NCBI RefSeq assembly: GCF_900102035.1
Contig: NZ_LT629689.1
Coordinates: 6,482,501-6,546,500 of the forward strand
Length of the DNA: 64,000 nt
From: Pseudomonas extremaustralis
Lineage (GTDB): Bacteria; Pseudomonadota; Gammaproteobacteria; Pseudomonadales; Pseudomonadaceae
Direction of reading: 5' to 3'
Shown here: in pieces, positions 1 through 7,765 of the stretch
Position numbering within the stretch: position 1 is the first letter of the stretch
Layout: each line of letters begins with the position of its first letter
The notes under the pieces: generated by a model
The model's input: only the letters and a program-made list of their open reading frames with translations
What the model was told of the DNA's origin: nothing
Databases searched by the model: none
Program-made: the position numbers and the translations under genes

Positions 1-135
1 TATCGCGTAGGCCAAAAGGCCGATCACCAGCGTGGTGCCGATAAAGTGCAGGCGCCGGCAGGTACTGTTGGCGTGCTCGCTCAGGTAGTAGGGGTAAAAC
101 TCGGAAAAGCTGTTGAATTGCTTGACGTTTTCCAC
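1..135 (-). CDS. DUF962/Mpo1-like membrane protein, 5' part only
   Basis: This leftward gene runs off the window and only its first 45 codons are visible. The protein begins MENVKQFNSFSEFYPYYLSE and continues into an HANSTCRRLHFIGTT stretch and a hydrophobic segment, which I recognise as the DUF962 (YGL010w/Mpo1-like) family of small membrane proteins; the yeast member is a 2-hydroxy fatty acid dioxygenase. The GTG at 135 is chosen because the family N-terminus starts there. The gene is chromosomal and marks the left flank of the prophage. A bacterial substrate is not known to me. Confidence 0.75.
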   Translation of the reverse strand, partial: MENVKQFNSFSEFYPYYLSEHANSTCRRLHFIGTTLVIGLLAYAI

Positions 136-205
136 GATGGCGAGCCCTTTGTTGTTATGCCGCCGGACAGATGTTCGGCGGGGAGCTTATTTGAGTCTAG
201 AGTGA

Positions 206-1447
206 TCAGTGGTAACAGCCAGTGACAATAGATGCCACTTTAGTATCCTTGGTCGCAGTCTCGTAAATTGCGGCCTGTAGAGGTGATGTTGTCATAACCT
301 TGGCATTAGCTCCGAAAAGAGCCTCTGCCTTGCTGCCTGCCCCAGTGTCCGCCGACGGCATCCAGCGACCATAAATCCTTGCGATCATGGTCCAATCTTT
401 GTGCCCCATCTGACTCGCCACCCACATCGGATGCTCTCCGGCAGAAAGCATCATTGATGCGTAGGTATGGCGAGTTTGGTACGGCCTACGGTAGCGCACG
501 CCTGACTTCTTCATAGCGGGAAGCCAAAGCAGCTTTCTAATGCGCCCAGACTCTTCCCATGGCTCGCCACTATGCGGGTTCAAAAATATCCTTCCCCCAG
601 CCAAAAATGTCAGAGCCTTCTGCTGCGTAAGAGCATCCAGGGCAGGCTTCAACAATTTCACCGTCCGACGGCCGCTCGCTGTTTTCGGTGTCTCTGGCGA
701 ATTCGCTGCTCGCGTTTTGGCGCGAACAATGCGAACCGATCCGCCAATCCAATCTACATCCCCCCACTCCAAGGCAATAAGCTCGCTCGGGCGAAGGCCC
801 GTCCAGAACGAGAAGATCATCTGTGCGCGCTGATCCCGTGGTGTCGCAGCCAGAAGGGCTTCCTGCTCTTCGACGGTGAACGGATCGACATCATCGTCCT
901 CCTTTAGCTCTTCCCGGTTCTTGTAGTTCCACCCGACCATCGGGTTGATCTCCAAGATCTCGTCTTCTACCGCATCATCAAGAGACGACCGCAAGCAGCT
1001 CTGCAGGTTGGTTATCGTCTTGTTGCCAACCTTGTACTGCGAGAGCCGGTCCCTGATGTGCTTTCGGGAAAGCTCTCCCAATGAAAGGTGGCCGAACATC
1101 GGGATCAACCGCCCGGCGATCATCTCCCGGTAATGCTCGGCGGTGCTGGATTTGAGCTGAGCCTTTTTCTTGTCTAGCCACTCAATCAGGTACACGCCCA
1201 GATTCTGCCGATCCTCCGGCGTTTTGAAAGCCATGGCCTTCTTTGAATTTGGGAATGTCTTGGCGTAATCAAATGTGCCGCCGAGGATGGCGTGCTCAAT
1301 TGCGGCCTTATGCAGCTCAGCCTTTTTCAGGTTAGCGGCGGTGGGCTTGAGCTGGACCCTCTCCCGGCACCGGACGCCCTGGTATTGGAATGTGATCTCG
1401 ATACTACTTGCAGACGCGGCGCGGACGCCTCCCCCATCTCTACCCAT
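206..1447 (-). CDS. int: Tyrosine-recombinase integrase
   Basis: A 413-aa site-specific recombinase that integrates and excises the phage genome. The N-terminus (MGRDGGGVRAASASS...) is an arm-type DNA-binding domain typical of Pseudomonas phage integrases. A SAM-like core-binding domain follows at about residues 80-180. The C-terminal catalytic domain shows TGLRPSE, then QTRHTYA with the catalytic Arg near 326, MGH with His near 349, and IYGRW with the nucleophilic Tyr near 359. The first His of the usual HxxR box is Tyr, as in several phage integrases. The gene overlaps the excisionase ORF by 121 bp. Its last codons cross the attL core, so the final nine residues are supplied by the chromosome (see findings). 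Confidence 0.93.
   Translation of the reverse strand: MGRDGGGVRAASASSIEITFQYQGVRCRERVQLKPTAANLKKAELHKAAIEHAILGGTFDYAKTFPNSKKAMAFKTPEDRQNLGVYLIEWLDKKKAQLKSSTAEHYREMIAGRLIPMFGHLSLGELSRKHIRDRLSQYKVGNKTITNLQSCLRSSLDDAVEDEILEINPMVGWNYKNREELKEDDDVDPFTVEEQEALLAATPRDQRAQMIFSFWTGLRPSELIALEWGDVDWIGGSVRIVRAKTRAANSPETPKTASGRRTVKLLKPALDALTQQKALTFLAGGRIFLNPHSGEPWEESGRIRKLLWLPAMKKSGVRYRRPYQTRHTYASMMLSAGEHPMWVASQMGHKDWTMIARIYGRWMPSADTGAGSKAEALFGANAKVMTTSPLQAAIYETATKDTKVASIVTGCYH
240..252. repeat. attL core, 13-bp direct repeat
   Basis: The 13-mer TTAGTATCCTTGG occurs here and at 47306..47318, exactly where prophage gene order gives way to chromosome on the right. The left copy lies inside the 3' end of the integrase gene. 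Bases on both sides of the 13-mer differ between the copies, so the repeat is exactly 13 bp. Assignment as the crossover core is an inference from position and identity. Confidence 0.75.
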
Positions 1448-1614
1448 GAGTAATACCCCTCAACATCTATAAGTACCCGGCCGTCTGGAGCTTTCTTCCA
1501 GACGGCGTGCTTCGGCCAAATGCCGTCGCGAATTTTGGTGCGGATGGCATCTGGTGTATAGCCAGACTCTCGCGAGAATTGCTCGACGGTCTTGTATCTG
1601 ACTGGCCCGCTCAT
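1327..1614 (-). CDS. Excisionase-like protein
   Basis: A 95-aa protein directly upstream of int in the same operon. Residues 6-57 (YKTVEQFSRESGYTPDAIRT... to a GYYSWVE end) match small phage excisionases of the winged-helix type, which bend attachment-site DNA and favour excision. The last ~40 residues, rich in Ser and Pro, are encoded within the int overlap and may be non-essential. A strong GGAGGAG ribosome site precedes the ATG at 1614, itself preceded by a perfect 6-bp hairpin at 1627..1643. Function is inferred from fold resemblance and position. Confidence 0.7.
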   Translation of the reverse strand: MSGPVRYKTVEQFSRESGYTPDAIRTKIRDGIWPKHAVWKKAPDGRVLIDVEGYYSWVEMGEASAPRLQVVSRSHSNTRASGAGRGSSSSPPPLT

Positions 1615-1701
1615 AGCTCTCCTCCACGGCCCATTCCGGGCCGCGCTGAATTAATGGTCATTTGGTGTCCTTGCCGCGCTGGGCGGCAGAAGGTGGGTAA
1701 G

Positions 1702-3348
1702 TTATGCGGAGTAGGCGGTGAGAATCACTACCGAGACGCTGGTTCCAGAAAACTCATTGCTGTAGATCTGCGTCCACTCATGGGTGAGCCCTGGGAGCAA
1801 TTCCTTTCCTTTTGCGCTGGCTGGCAGCACCGCAACCAATCGCCCGCCGAGCTTTAGCATCGATGAGGCATGCTCAAGGTGAGCCTGCCAGCGGCCCTCG
1901 CTGAACGGAGGATTCATGACGATACGGTCGTATTTGCCTGTGACATTCCACTGTAAGAAGTCGGCACACTCGACATGGTGACCTTTGGCCCTGAGCACTT
2001 CGCAATGTAGTGCGCTGATTTCAACGCACACGGTGTTGCTCTTCGGCATCATGTCAGCTAAGCCGCCAAGCCCAGCGCTTGGCTCCAAACATTGGTGGCC
2101 TGGCTGGATGTCGGCAAGTTCGATAGCTGCCAGTGCGACGCTTTCAGGGGTTGGGTAGAACTGGTGCGACTTCTGATCTGGAATGCATCCAGAGCAAACA
2201 ATCTGGTCAAGCACTTCGCCAGGGTGATAGTCGAACTGCCAATAGTGCTTTACCTTCACCGCGCCGATTGCTGCCAGCACTTTCTCGGCTTCGGCCTGGG
2301 CGGCCTTGTCCTTCTCACCGTAGCCGAAGCTTTTCGCCATCGGCACGTCGATGTGGCGCTCGGGCCACTCAGGCAAAACGCGTTCTCGCACGTCTCGCAT
2401 TTCCGCCAGCATCGCAATCACTGCATGCGGCAGCGGTTTATCGAAGAGCTCGAAATCCTTGACCTTCTTGCGGCTCTTTGGCTTCTCGCGGAATTGCGAA
2501 GGGATTGCTGCCGGGTATAGGCTGGCAAGGATCGCATTCAAGCGCCAGGACATCTCGGGATGCACTTCGAGGTGCGCTGTACCGACTCCGCCGTAGACGC
2601 GAATGCGCAGTGAATTGCCGTCGATCGCCATCCACTCGCCATTGTGCCGGCCAGCAGCTTTTATCACCGGATCGGTTGCGCCGTGCTTCGGCTCCTCACG
2701 ACCCATGAATTTTGCGATGACGCAGCGCAGGTCATTGATTTGGCCAGAAGTGCCCCAGCTGTTAATACCCGCGATGATCATGCGCTTACTGAAACCTTCT
2801 GGCCGGTTGGTCACGTGCGTCCGGCTCAGGGCGCGAAAGATGCCGTCAACACGCTCGGCCAAGAACTTGTGCCGACTCGAGAGCAGGCCTGACAGCGTGC
2901 CGCGCACGGTGCTCTCTTCGAAGTCGGGCAGCGCTGGCAGCTCAGCTTCCTGGCTGTGCTTGTTTTTCTTACGACCCAGCGGGTTCTTGATTTGCTCATG
3001 CCATTCTTCCCGACGCTTTTGGGGCATATAGTCGAACACGTCGGTAAGGCGCAGAGCCCTATTCCAGAAATCGCCATTCAGCTGGCCCACGGCTCCTTCC
3101 AGATTGAACAGGGTTTCTACGGTCGACGGGATGCTGTAGCGCTGCTCTTTCACGTTTCCGCTAATGAAGTAGTGCAGCACACTGGCGTGCTGGGGGTCGC
3201 TGACCGCTTCGGCCATTGCTTCGATGTTCCGGCGAGCGGCGCCGTATTGGCCGAGCAGGCCATCTACAAGGTCGCTCGACATCGGTGCGAAGAATTCGGA
3301 CACATCTTCTACGATCTCCCCAAATGCCTGCTTTGCAATTGAACTCAT
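1702..3348 (-). CDS. DUF4942 / N6-adenine DNA methyltransferase-like protein
   Basis: A 548-aa two-part protein. The N-terminal ~380 residues resemble the DUF4942 region seen in phage and plasmid proteins. The C-terminal part is a class I methyltransferase: SAM-binding LEPSAGLGGLADMM near residue 425 and the amino-methyltransferase motif NPPF near 480. NPPF-type enzymes methylate adenine N6, so host-restriction evasion or regulation of the phage genome is plausible. No cognate endonuclease is adjacent, which fits an orphan phage methylase. The start at 3348 has a GGAG ribosome site behind a stem-loop at 3368..3388. It lies in the leftward early operon. Confidence 0.75.
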   Translation of the reverse strand: MSSIAKQAFGEIVEDVSEFFAPMSSDLVDGLLGQYGAARRNIEAMAEAVSDPQHASVLHYFISGNVKEQRYSIPSTVETLFNLEGAVGQLNGDFWNRALRLTDVFDYMPQKRREEWHEQIKNPLGRKKNKHSQEAELPALPDFEESTVRGTLSGLLSSRHKFLAERVDGIFRALSRTHVTNRPEGFSKRMIIAGINSWGTSGQINDLRCVIAKFMGREEPKHGATDPVIKAAGRHNGEWMAIDGNSLRIRVYGGVGTAHLEVHPEMSWRLNAILASLYPAAIPSQFREKPKSRKKVKDFELFDKPLPHAVIAMLAEMRDVRERVLPEWPERHIDVPMAKSFGYGEKDKAAQAEAEKVLAAIGAVKVKHYWQFDYHPGEVLDQIVCSGCIPDQKSHQFYPTPESVALAAIELADIQPGHQCLEPSAGLGGLADMMPKSNTVCVEISALHCEVLRAKGHHVECADFLQWNVTGKYDRIVMNPPFSEGRWQAHLEHASSMLKLGGRLVAVLPASAKGKELLPGLTHEWTQIYSNEFSGTSVSVVILTAYSA

Positions 3349-3405
3349 GCGTTATCTCCAGATGCGCGCCCGCCGCTCACCGGCAGGCATGTAGGGGGAT
3401 TGGGG

Positions 3406-3723
3406 TTAGGCTGTTGCTTTGGCGATATCGGCGGCTGCCCGGACGATTGCTCGGCGCGTGCCGAAATCGTCCATCGCTTCAATGATCATCACGCCATGTC
3501 GCGAGTGCTCCGCGCCAACTGAGTCGTGGTCCTCCATGAAGACGATGCAGATCCCGAGCCTGATTGCCAGCCGCAGGGCGTCGCCATCGTCATCCAGCGG
3601 TCGCCACAGTCGATAGCTTTCTCTATCGCCGATTCGAAGGCAGTTCCGCGCCGATTCAAAACAGAGAACAGGGCCGATTCCTGCCGCCTTTGCTGCCAAT
3701 TCAAGAATCTGTTGGTCGTTCAT
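3406..3723 (-). CDS. Conserved phage hypothetical protein
   Basis: A 105-aa protein starting MNDQQILELAAKAAGIG. The Ala-Ala-x-Ala-Gly-Ile opening, a WRPLDDDGDALRLA segment and a C-terminal RRAIVRAAADIAKA helix are familiar from small early proteins of Pseudomonas and enterobacterial phages, but I know no function. Its ATG overlaps the stop of the preceding 18-codon ORF (ATGA), so translation is probably coupled. Confidence 0.6.
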   Translation of the reverse strand: MNDQQILELAAKAAGIGPVLCFESARNCLRIGDRESYRLWRPLDDDGDALRLAIRLGICIVFMEDHDSVGAEHSRHGVMIIEAMDDFGTRRAIVRAAADIAKATA

Positions 3724-3776
3724 GGCCTGGGCCCCTTGTAGATGAAGACGTAGGCGAACCAGAGGGTGGCGATCAT
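3720..3776 (-). CDS. 18-aa hydrophobic mini-ORF, coupled at both ends
   Basis: An ORF for the peptide MIATLWFAYVFIYKGPRP. Its ATG overlaps the TGA of the upstream 233-aa gene and its own TGA overlaps the ATG of the downstream 105-aa gene; both joints are ATGA. The first 14 residues are hydrophobic and could span or insert in the membrane. Either it is a tiny membrane peptide or it simply couples translation between its neighbours. Confidence 0.5.
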   Translation of the reverse strand: MIATLWFAYVFIYKGPRP

Positions 3777-4474
3777 GGCGTCACCCGCTTGAACTCGACC
3801 ACCCAGACCCATGGGTTGGCGTTCCAATCGCCGCCGGTGGAAGTCCAAAGATCAGCGAAGTCCTTTCGTGCGTCCTCGATAGCCTGCTGAGGCGCATCTA
3901 ACCACCATTGACCTCCCCACATTGCTTCACCGCGGGTGCTCACGCCTTCAGCGGTTACCTGTTCTGGCGTGATGTCCTGCAACCGCTCGACGCGCACGTC
4001 GGTGATCTCCAGCAGGATGCGGCTGGCCCATCTCGGCATGTGGATGCTTGGACGCCATGCGCCGTCATACTCCATAGCTTCAGTATCTGGCTTCCATTCC
4101 GCTTTCGCTGGGATCTGGTTCAGGCCGTAGTCGCCCGGCGGACAGCTTGCCCGGTAGATCCGTGCCGCACCTCGCTCATCGCCTTTGACCAAGTTGTCTT
4201 GCCAGTCGATACAGCAGCCGTCCTCGTTACCGAGCAAGGCGAAGGTCTCGCGCACCCACAGCCGGTCGCCCGCCCGACCATACGGGCACTCCGGATTAGG
4301 CTTTGTCACATCGGGGTTGCGAATGAACGGCTGGCCCAGGCCATAGCTGCCGATATCGGCTTTCGAGTGGGGCTGACACTTCACCTCGCGCCGCGTGACC
4401 GTCTTCCGGCCTTCCAGGATGGCGCGCACCATCGGCGCCGAGAATAGGATCGGGCGTTCCTTTATTTCAGACAT
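3773..4474 (-). CDS. ASCH-like phage protein
   Basis: A 233-aa protein beginning MSEIKERPILFSAPMVRAIL, with the EGRKTVTRR stretch typical of a widespread phage family sometimes labelled morphogenetic protein and assigned an ASCH-like (PUA-related, RNA-binding) fold. Two Cys-containing segments (ECPYGRAGDRLWVRE and CCIDW) lie in the middle. The exact role is unknown. The start has an AAGGAC ribosome site immediately 3' of a GCCGC/GCGGC hairpin (4486..4499). It is translationally coupled to the 18-aa ORF. Confidence 0.6.
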   Translation of the reverse strand: MSEIKERPILFSAPMVRAILEGRKTVTRREVKCQPHSKADIGSYGLGQPFIRNPDVTKPNPECPYGRAGDRLWVRETFALLGNEDGCCIDWQDNLVKGDERGAARIYRASCPPGDYGLNQIPAKAEWKPDTEAMEYDGAWRPSIHMPRWASRILLEITDVRVERLQDITPEQVTAEGVSTRGEAMWGGQWWLDAPQQAIEDARKDFADLWTSTGGDWNANPWVWVVEFKRVTP

Positions 4475-4516
4475 GTGTCGTCCTTGCCGCTATAGCGGCT
4501 GACTTTGAAGGGGGGG

Positions 4517-5053
4517 TTACAGATTTTGCGGGGTTACACGGGTGATCGTGAATCCACGGTGCGTGTTGCGCTGGCCCTTAAGGCAGGAGGTGACAGTCGA
4601 AGGGTTCATCCCAGCGGCGATCAGGTCTTGCCGGCCTCGCAGCATCAGGCCGAATCCCGACTTCTCCGCCTGAATCCAGCCTTTTGATCTTCTGGCATTC
4701 AAGTCTTTGCCGTACACGATCAGGCCGGTATCAATGGCGTGCCTGACGTTATCGCTGATGGAGCACCACTCAAGGTTGGTCAGGCGATTGTCGGATTTTA
4801 TTCCGTTTCGGTGATTAACATGGGGCAGCAAGGAATGTCCAAGGAATGCCAGGGCAACTGCCCGATGGACTCGCATGTCTTTACCCGCCAGGATCACAGA
4901 TAGGTAGCCATCCTTGTCGCGCTTTTTGGTCATCAGCCTTGGATCTCGCCACTTCCCGAGATAATCATAGCGGCCTGCTGACCTAACATTTCCGGCGTCA
5001 CTCACCTCATAGCGTTCGTGGCCGGGCAGCACCTTCCATATTTCTTCGGGCAT
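4517..5053 (-). CDS. Free-standing HNH endonuclease with NUMOD4
   Basis: A 178-aa protein. Residues 3-25 (EIWKVLPGHERYEVSDAGNV) are a NUMOD4 DNA-binding motif, followed by an HNH_3-type nuclease core with HRAVALAFLGH, HVNHRNGIKSDNRLTNLEW and a C-terminal DNA-contact tail. Such enzymes are homing endonucleases that spread themselves or cut competing phage DNA. An in-frame extension upstream to 5326 exists, but GGAGATACC directly before the ATG at 5053 and the start of the NUMOD4 motif fix the start. It may be a selfish insert in the early-left operon, although no interrupted gene is visible. Confidence 0.85.
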   Translation of the reverse strand: MPEEIWKVLPGHERYEVSDAGNVRSAGRYDYLGKWRDPRLMTKKRDKDGYLSVILAGKDMRVHRAVALAFLGHSLLPHVNHRNGIKSDNRLTNLEWCSISDNVRHAIDTGLIVYGKDLNARRSKGWIQAEKSGFGLMLRGRQDLIAAGMNPSTVTSCLKGQRNTHRGFTITRVTPQNL

Positions 5054-5106
5054 GGTATCTCCATGGCCGCGAATGCGGCTTTTGTCAAAAGAGTACGGGT
5101 GTACTC

Positions 5107-5613
5107 CTATCGGGATTTGAGTAACTCGCGCAACTGAGCGTCGGCGGCTTGCATGTCGGCCATCGAGCGAAACCCGATGTTGATGGCGTACTTTCCGCCG
5201 CCGGATTCGGTCGTGTAGAAACCAGTGTTGAGCACGTCCACCGCTACCGGCTCGGGCTGCTCGGCGCCGAACTCGAGATAAGCAAACCACAGGCCCTGCA
5301 CATACTCGTCGGCGTAACCGGTGCAATCATCGCCACGGGCCAGGGATCGACCATCGAGGAAGCCGAAGACCGGGTGCTTGGTTGCCATCACCCATTTCTG
5401 AAAACGCTCGCGCTTACCTTCAACTTGCGATTTTGCGCAAGGTGCCGATTCAGCATCCAGCAGGGCGCGCAGCTCTTCCCGAACCAAGTCGCTGTCAGCC
5501 TTGGACGGAGGAACCTGCATAGGTGCATGCTGGTCGAGGTGATGAGTTAGAGCCTCAATAGCGTGCTCAATAAGCTCACGCGATACGCCGTAAATCGTTT
5601 GATTGATGGTCAT
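5107..5613 (-). CDS. Phage hypothetical protein
   Basis: A 168-aa acidic protein with no domain that I can name. It has an N-terminal helical segment (ELIEHAIEALTHHLDQHAP) and a mid region FQKWVMATKHPVFGFLD with GLWFAYLEFGA, a pattern shared by many Pseudomonas phage early proteins of unknown role. The start codon overlaps the stop of the 66-aa gene upstream (ATGA), showing membership of the same leftward operon. Confidence 0.6.
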   Translation of the reverse strand: MTINQTIYGVSRELIEHAIEALTHHLDQHAPMQVPPSKADSDLVREELRALLDAESAPCAKSQVEGKRERFQKWVMATKHPVFGFLDGRSLARGDDCTGYADEYVQGLWFAYLEFGAEQPEPVAVDVLNTGFYTTESGGGKYAINIGFRSMADMQAADAQLRELLKSR

Positions 5614-5810
5614 GGCAATTCGTCTCCGACGATCATTTTGCAGGGGCCCAGGCGTACAGCCTTGAGTTCAGCCCGCAAATCATCTATCTCCTGATCGGCA
5701 GCGGTCAGGCGCTGTTGCAGGGCGTCACGCTCTTTGATCGCGAGCGCGTGTTTGCCGCGCCAGTGCAGCACTGCGTCCAGTTCTTCAACCGTTTGAATTG
5801 GCTTGCTCAT
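5610..5810 (-). CDS. Small coiled-coil phage protein
   Basis: A 66-aa protein starting MSKPIQTVEELDAVLHWRGK with heptad-like residues at about 25-52 (ERDALQQRLTAADQEIDDLR) predicting one short coiled coil, as in many phage Lys-B-like or accessory early peptides. It overlaps the following gene by ATGA. No function can be assigned. Confidence 0.6.
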   Translation of the reverse strand: MSKPIQTVEELDAVLHWRGKHALAIKERDALQQRLTAADQEIDDLRAELKAVRLGPCKMIVGDELP

Positions 5811-5820
5811 GCTCAGAACC

Positions 5821-6378
5821 TCAATTGTCTGTGCCTGTGTAGGTGCGCCAAGGCACCTTCACTCCGTTGACCAGAAAGCCCCAGTCACCGCGCCACTTGC
5901 TGGTGATGAACAGGGTGTAGACGCCGCCGGGGGAAATCTGGCAGATGCGGTGGTACTCGCCGTGCCGCAGTCGGGCAGTGTCACCAGCCTGGCGATGGAT
6001 GTATTCCGTGGCCTGGGCCGAGCTGCTGTAGCCGAGCGCCGCAAGCTCCTGATCGAAGCCCTCTATCAAGCGCTGTTCCGTGTACCAGCCGCGCAGGATA
6101 ATCGTGCGCGCATTCCACGGATGGTCATGCAGATCCCGGTCTTCGTCGTGCCGCATGATGTGGTGCACGCGGAACGACCATGGGCACCACCACAGCGCGG
6201 GCTTGTGGGTTTCGCGGGAGTAGGGGTTGAACAGCCACCAGCGGCCCATGTACATCTCGGCGCCGTCGGCGGACATGATGTGCAGGTACGGTGTGCGCTT
6301 GGCGCGGGTGATGAGCCAGGCGGCGACCGCCGGGCGCGCAAGCAGCTTGGCGACGATGCGCCAGAACAAGTTGATCAC
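5821..6378 (-). CDS. Cupin-like phage hypothetical protein
   Basis: A 185-aa protein. An HDEDRDLHDHPWN segment followed by GWYTE and a later LRHGEYHRI resembles a cupin metal-binding core, where two His and an acidic residue bind a metal; the enzymatic role is unknown. I place the start at the GTG at 6378 and not the ATG at 6399. The ATG lies inside a hairpin (6391..6405), whereas the GTG has an AAGGAC ribosome site just after that hairpin, the same arrangement as other genes of this operon. Confidence 0.6.
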   Translation of the reverse strand: MINLFWRIVAKLLARPAVAAWLITRAKRTPYLHIMSADGAEMYMGRWWLFNPYSRETHKPALWWCPWSFRVHHIMRHDEDRDLHDHPWNARTIILRGWYTEQRLIEGFDQELAALGYSSSAQATEYIHRQAGDTARLRHGEYHRICQISPGGVYTLFITSKWRGDWGFLVNGVKVPWRTYTGTDN

Positions 6379-6422
6379 GGGGAGTCCTTGCCGGGCCATG
6401 CCCGGGCGGTGGAGTGGGGTAA

Positions 6423-6790
6423 TTAGAGCGAAACTTCGCCGGTATCGATCTTGCGAAGCTCCATCACTTCTATTCGGTTGGTGCCGTCAGTGATCACCCA
6501 GCACGGCAGTTCAAGGTTGCGGAAGGTGCCGTGGTAGTTTCGGTAGGCGCCGAGCGCTGCCTTGCGGAAACAATCAGCTGCTACCTTTCCGATAGGCGTT
6601 GGCTGCCCCCCCCTAGCAGACAGAGCTCGAACACAACAGCATTTTGAATTCGCTTTGCCGCCGCGCGGATGGTGTTCGGTGCCAGATGAAAATCCTTGGC
6701 GACCTCAACAACGTGCTTGTAGAGGAGGGCGTCGTGGATTTTTTGGTCGCGCTCGCCGTTACGCAGGCCAGCGTAGATGACTGCTTGCAT
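6423..6790 (-). CDS. Phage hypothetical protein with a frame change at a G8 tract
   Basis: The frame opened at 6790 encodes 69 aa and stops at 6581. It runs through eight consecutive G residues (C8 on the plus strand, 6606..6613). In the -1 frame after this tract, an uninterrupted coding-like stretch continues to a TAA at 6423, giving a joined product of 122 aa (N-terminal MQAVIYAGLRNGERDQKIHD, C-terminal VMELRKIDTGEVSL). The N-terminal half contains a helix-turn-helix-like segment VVEVAKDFHLAPNTIRAAAK. Cause may be programmed slippage, a phase-variable tract, a mutation or a sequencing error. The stem-loop/GGAG cassette at 6795..6828 fixes the start. Confidence 0.6.
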
Positions 6791-6886
6791 GGGTTATCTC
6801 CAAGCGTGCGCCTGCCTCGCCGGCTGGCGTGATTCGTTGATGGGGTATTACGGGTGACCGGCATGGAGCCGGATTAAGGAGAAGTT

Positions 6887-6943
6887 ATGAAACCGCAGTG
6901 GATCGACCATGGACCAACATCCTCACCATCGAAAGCGGAATAG
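6887..6943 (+). CDS. 18-aa rightward mini-ORF (possible leader)
   Basis: A rightward ATG with a strong upstream TAAGGAG motif opens an 18-codon frame (MKPQWIDHGPTSSPSKAE) ending 17 bp before the next rightward ORF. It is opposite in direction to all its neighbours. It may be a leader peptide for the next ORF or chance. I see no promoter I would trust. Confidence 0.35.
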   Translation: MKPQWIDHGPTSSPSKAE

Positions 6944-6960
6944 GAAAAGGCAAGGAGGTG

Positions 6961-7140
6961 ATGGCTCAGCCAACCTGGGGCGCAGACAACGACCCCATAC
7001 CTATCTCGGTTTATGTGACCGTGAATGACGATGGCGACAGAGTTATCGGCACGATCAATGGGCCTTTCGAAAGCGTCAAGCATGCTGAAAGGCTGGCACT
7101 TGAGAAAGCGTCAGCTTGGTATGAGCGTGGTAACGGCTGA
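6961..7140 (+). CDS. Small rightward phage protein in the leftward operon
   Basis: A 59-aa protein starting MAQPTWGADNDPIPISVYVT and ending in a KHAERLALEKASAWYERG helix, giving a probable beta-hairpin-plus-helix fold. AAGGAGGTG lies directly before the ATG at 6961, much better than the upstream in-frame ATG at 6898. It fills the gap between two leftward genes and is antisense to the early-left transcript. No function is recognised. Confidence 0.5.
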   Translation: MAQPTWGADNDPIPISVYVTVNDDGDRVIGTINGPFESVKHAERLALEKASAWYERGNG

Positions 7141-7146
7141 TAGGCG

Positions 7147-7707
7147 TTAGGCTGCTTGTCGCTGCCCCAGGACTGTCTGCCGTGCCGTTTCAAACGCGCT
7201 GCCGAGGATCTCGGTGGCGCCCTCGATGTTCTCGTTTCCATCCTCAAGCCTGAGGCCGAGGTTCAGGTAAACGACCCCATCCAGCTCGAAGAACACGCCG
7301 CCGAACATCCACAGCGCGCCGGGGTTCAGGCCGATCGCCTCCCAGGCCTCGTCCATGTCGATACTGGCGGGGCAATGCTCCTTCCACAGCGTGACCAAGC
7401 GCTCGTGCTCGACGACCTGCGCGGCGCGATCTTCTTTCGAGGTGCCTTTCGCTGGCTTGGCGCTGGAGCGAAGCGCGCGGTAGCCATATTGGTCGGGGCG
7501 ACACCAATGCACGTCAAGATCACGGCTTGCACTGAGTTTCACTCCGCCGACATAGCTGCGGCTGCCTGAGCGCATCGGAGATGTTTCTCCGCCGAACACC
7601 TGGCCCAGCTTGGCGCGCTGTGTATTCCAGGCTGAGCGCTTGGCATCCCAGGCGATGACGGCGGCAACCACAGCCGGGGCGGTGGTCTTGTACATGTAGT
7701 TGCTCAT
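7147..7707 (-). CDS. Phage hypothetical protein
   Basis: A 186-aa protein with an N-terminal AWDAKRSAWNTQRAKLG segment and a central region around DLDVHWCRPDQYGYRALR that is common in Pseudomonas phage early operons. No catalytic motif is evident. A GGAGATAATCC ribosome site precedes the ATG. It is transcribed with the rest of the leftward operon and has no partner that hints at its role. Confidence 0.6.
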   Translation of the reverse strand: MSNYMYKTTAPAVVAAVIAWDAKRSAWNTQRAKLGQVFGGETSPMRSGSRSYVGGVKLSASRDLDVHWCRPDQYGYRALRSSAKPAKGTSKEDRAAQVVEHERLVTLWKEHCPASIDMDEAWEAIGLNPGALWMFGGVFFELDGVVYLNLGLRLEDGNENIEGATEILGSAFETARQTVLGQRQAA

Positions 7708-7765
7708 GGATTATCTCCAGTCAGGCGCCGCCCTCCGCGTTACCGGATGCAGCGAGTAGGGTGGG

